A stretch of DNA of 7,395 bases, from the NCBI GenBank assembly GCA_938017765.1, contig CALIJH010000084.1:1-7395 (forward strand), read 5' to 3'. The notes under the pieces are model-generated. The model was not told where the DNA came from. It did not search any database and saw only the letters and a list, made by a program, of their open reading frames with translations. The translations under genes and the position numbers were made by a program. Shown here piece by piece: positions 5,658 to 7,395 of the stretch (positions within the stretch are counted from its first letter, which is position 1; each line of letters opens with the position of its first letter). The DNA comes from an uncultured Leptotrichia sp. (GTDB lineage: Bacteria > Fusobacteriota > Fusobacteriia > Fusobacteriales > Leptotrichiaceae).

Positions 5658-7262
5658 ATGAAAAAAATTTCAGTATTATTATTTATTTTTAGTCTGTTTC
5701 TTATATTTTCCTGCGGAAATTCAGGACAGAAAGACAGTAAGCAGGAGAAGACGGGAGAAAAGAAAATAGCTATTAATATAGATGCTGAACCGAAAACTAT
5801 TGATCCGCAATTGGCTACGGAATCATCCGGTATCGTCGTAGATACGTTATTGTTTGAAGGTTTGACAAGGATAGATTTGAAAGGGGAAATCGTAGGAGCT
5901 GCTGCCGAAAAATGGGAAATAAGTCCTGACGGACTGACATGGAAGTTTAACCTTAGAAAAAATGCTAAATGGCCAAATGGAGACCCTGTTACTGCACATG
6001 ACTTTGTATTTGCATGGTTAAGAGCCTTAGATCCTGCTACAGCTTCTGAATATGCTTATGAGCTGTATTATATAAACGGTGCAAAAGAATTTAATGAAGG
6101 AAAAGGTAAAAAAGAAGATGTCCAGTTAAAAGCTCTTGATGACTATACTCTGGAATTTAAAATAAAAGAACCTACCCCTTATTTATTGTCTTTACTTTCA
6201 TTTCCGACTTATTATCCTGCAAATGAGAAATTTATAAAAAGTATCGGTGAAGGATATATGACAAGTATTGGAAAATCAATGGGAAATGGTCCTTATACTA
6301 TAAAAGAATGGGTACCCGAATCAAAAATGATTTTAGCTAAAAATCAGAATTATTGGAATAAAGATAATATTCATATAGATATATTAGAAGCAAAAATGAT
6401 TTCCGACCCTGTGGCAGTAAAAAATGCTTTTAAAAATAAAGAAATTGATGTCACAAATATTTCAGGAAGCTTAGTACAGGATTTTAAAGGAAGTAAGGAA
6501 CTGACATCTTATGTCAAAGGTTCTATAAGATTTATAAGATTTAATGTAAAAACGAAACTTCCTTCAAATCAGAAAATCAGAGAAGCTATGTCTTTAGCTA
6601 TAGATAGGGAAGAACTGGCTAAAAATGTTGCCACAGGAAGTTTTGAACCAGCAAAAGGATTTGTTCCTGAAGGTTATGGAAAAATTGACGGCAAAGATTT
6701 CAGGGAAATAAATGGAGATTTATATGAAAAATACAATCCTGAAAAAGCTAAAAAGCTGTTTGATGAAGGAATGAAAGAGTTAGGTAATCCTGAACCGAAA
6801 ATAACATTACAAGTTTTGGAGGGGGATAAAGAACTCGCTGAATATGTTCAGGAAAGCTGGAAAAAAGTGTTGGGTCTTGAAACTGAAATTATTACAAATA
6901 CCAATAAAATTTATTTCCAGAACGAAGATAGCGGAAATTATGAAGCGGCAATCGGAATGTGGGGTCCTGACTATCTTGACCCTATGACATATATGGACAT
7001 GTGGGTAACTAACGGTGGAAACAATAAAACAAACTGGTCTAATGCGAAGTATGACTCATTGCTGGAAGAAGTAAAAAATTCTGCTGACAATAATATAAGA
7101 ATTCGGAAAATGATGGAAGCTGAAAAAATATTGGGAGTGGAATTCCCTATTGCGGTATTGACAAAAAATGTAAAAAATATACTTGTAAGTGACAGGATAA
7201 AAGATATGAACCTCACAAAAATCGCCGCAGGAAATGACTATTATTATATAGATTTAAAATAA
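5658..7262 (+). CDS. oppA: Oligopeptide ABC transporter substrate-binding lipoprotein, OppA type (SBP family 5)
   Basis: This family captures peptides outside the inner membrane and passes them to an OppBCDF permease. The 534-residue protein starts with a lipoprotein signal, MKKISVLLFIFSLFLIFSC, with Cys19 the likely lipidated residue. An acidic/Lys linker follows. The family-5 signature region AEKWEISPDGLTWKFNLRKN (83-102) is followed by AKWPNGDPVTAHDFVFAW (103-120). A late WGPDYLDPMTYMDMW (435-449) aligns by motif with the E. coli OppA segment whose Asp419 binds the peptide N-terminus, here D438. I chose ATG at 5658 over GTG at 5649 because AAGGAGAG (5642-5649) overlaps the GTG and is well placed for the ATG. 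No permease gene is visible. Another family-5 ligand cannot be excluded. Confidence 0.93.
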   Translation: MKKISVLLFIFSLFLIFSCGNSGQKDSKQEKTGEKKIAINIDAEPKTIDPQLATESSGIVVDTLLFEGLTRIDLKGEIVGAAAEKWEISPDGLTWKFNLRKNAKWPNGDPVTAHDFVFAWLRALDPATASEYAYELYYINGAKEFNEGKGKKEDVQLKALDDYTLEFKIKEPTPYLLSLLSFPTYYPANEKFIKSIGEGYMTSIGKSMGNGPYTIKEWVPESKMILAKNQNYWNKDNIHIDILEAKMISDPVAVKNAFKNKEIDVTNISGSLVQDFKGSKELTSYVKGSIRFIRFNVKTKLPSNQKIREAMSLAIDREELAKNVATGSFEPAKGFVPEGYGKIDGKDFREINGDLYEKYNPEKAKKLFDEGMKELGNPEPKITLQVLEGDKELAEYVQESWKKVLGLETEIITNTNKIYFQNEDSGNYEAAIGMWGPDYLDPMTYMDMWVTNGGNNKTNWSNAKYDSLLEEVKNSADNNIRIRKMMEAEKILGVEFPIAVLTKNVKNILVSDRIKDMNLTKIAAGNDYYYIDLK

Positions 7263-7395
7263 CAAAAATTAAGAAGATTTTATTTTGAGATAGAAAAATA
7301 ATAGTAAAATTTATTGAAAATACTTATTTTAAGTTATGAAAAAGCATAATTATAAGTTTGAAAAACTGCTTTAATTTAAAGAAAAATTTCTTTTT
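7263..7395. other. Gene-free AT-rich tail with overlapping small inverted repeats
   Basis: No coding region is supported after the oppA stop. Two small inverted repeats overlap: CTTTAA-T-TTAAAG at 7369-7381, and AAAGAAA with TTTCTTT at 7378-7393 followed by two more T at the window edge. The second could be a weak terminator, but its stem has one G-C pair and only a two-base loop. TTGAAA at 7314-7319 is a possible -35 without a good partner. The next gene is outside the window. Confidence 0.3.

Noticed and set aside
1..7395. Mobile elements, CRISPR arrays, tRNA or rRNA genes, or a new defence-type gene cluster
   Set aside because: No transposase-like protein, direct-repeat array, cloverleaf or unknown multi-gene block was seen. 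All long frames belong to familiar families.

Overview
The window is AT-rich bacterial DNA. It begins at the end of a spc-type ribosomal cluster and runs through a complete alpha operon into three ordinary accessory genes. Arg is mostly AGA, ribosome binding sites are strong AAGGAGG, and UGG encodes Trp, so the code looks standard. The low-GC operon together with two envelope-type genes (a class B periplasmic acid phosphatase and an OppA lipoprotein) suggests a fermentative diderm with low GC. A Fusobacteriota member of the Leptotrichia/Sneathia/Streptobacillus type is my best guess. That placement rests on general resemblance, not on a search.

Layout. Positions 1-46 hold the last codons of infA, followed by rpmJ (71-184). 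A 179-base gene-free leader (185-363) separates rpmJ from rpsM. Then come rpsM, rpsK, rpsD, rpoA and rplQ (364-3186), all on the plus strand with 27-33 base gaps and a strong Shine-Dalgarno before each gene. The unit ends at an intrinsic terminator (about 3209-3237). A brnQ-type branched-chain amino acid carrier follows with its own likely promoter (3335-4666). It converges on a minus-strand aphA-type acid phosphatase (4715-5443), and the two share a hairpin terminator at 4665-4686. From the opposite side of the aphA upstream region, an oppA-type oligopeptide-binding lipoprotein is read on the plus strand (5658-7262). The last 133 bases hold no gene.

How the genes work together. The first half supplies translation and transcription core parts: IF-1, L36, S13, S11, S4, RNA polymerase alpha and L17. 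S4 is the known autoregulator of the equivalent operon in E. coli, which makes the long pre-rpsM leader the natural place to look for feedback control. The second half is nutrient acquisition: branched-chain amino acid uptake, periplasmic phosphomonoester hydrolysis and peptide capture. These three genes have separate signals and do not form one operon.

I see no mobile element, CRISPR array, tRNA, rRNA or clearly new multi-gene system. The points most worth following are regulatory: the pre-rpsM leader, and an inverted repeat before oppA that pairs its Shine-Dalgarno with an upstream copy and lies between two candidate promoters. Two gene starts were moved downstream from the longest open frame (aphA to 5443, oppA to 5658). 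The start of brnQ remains uncertain.
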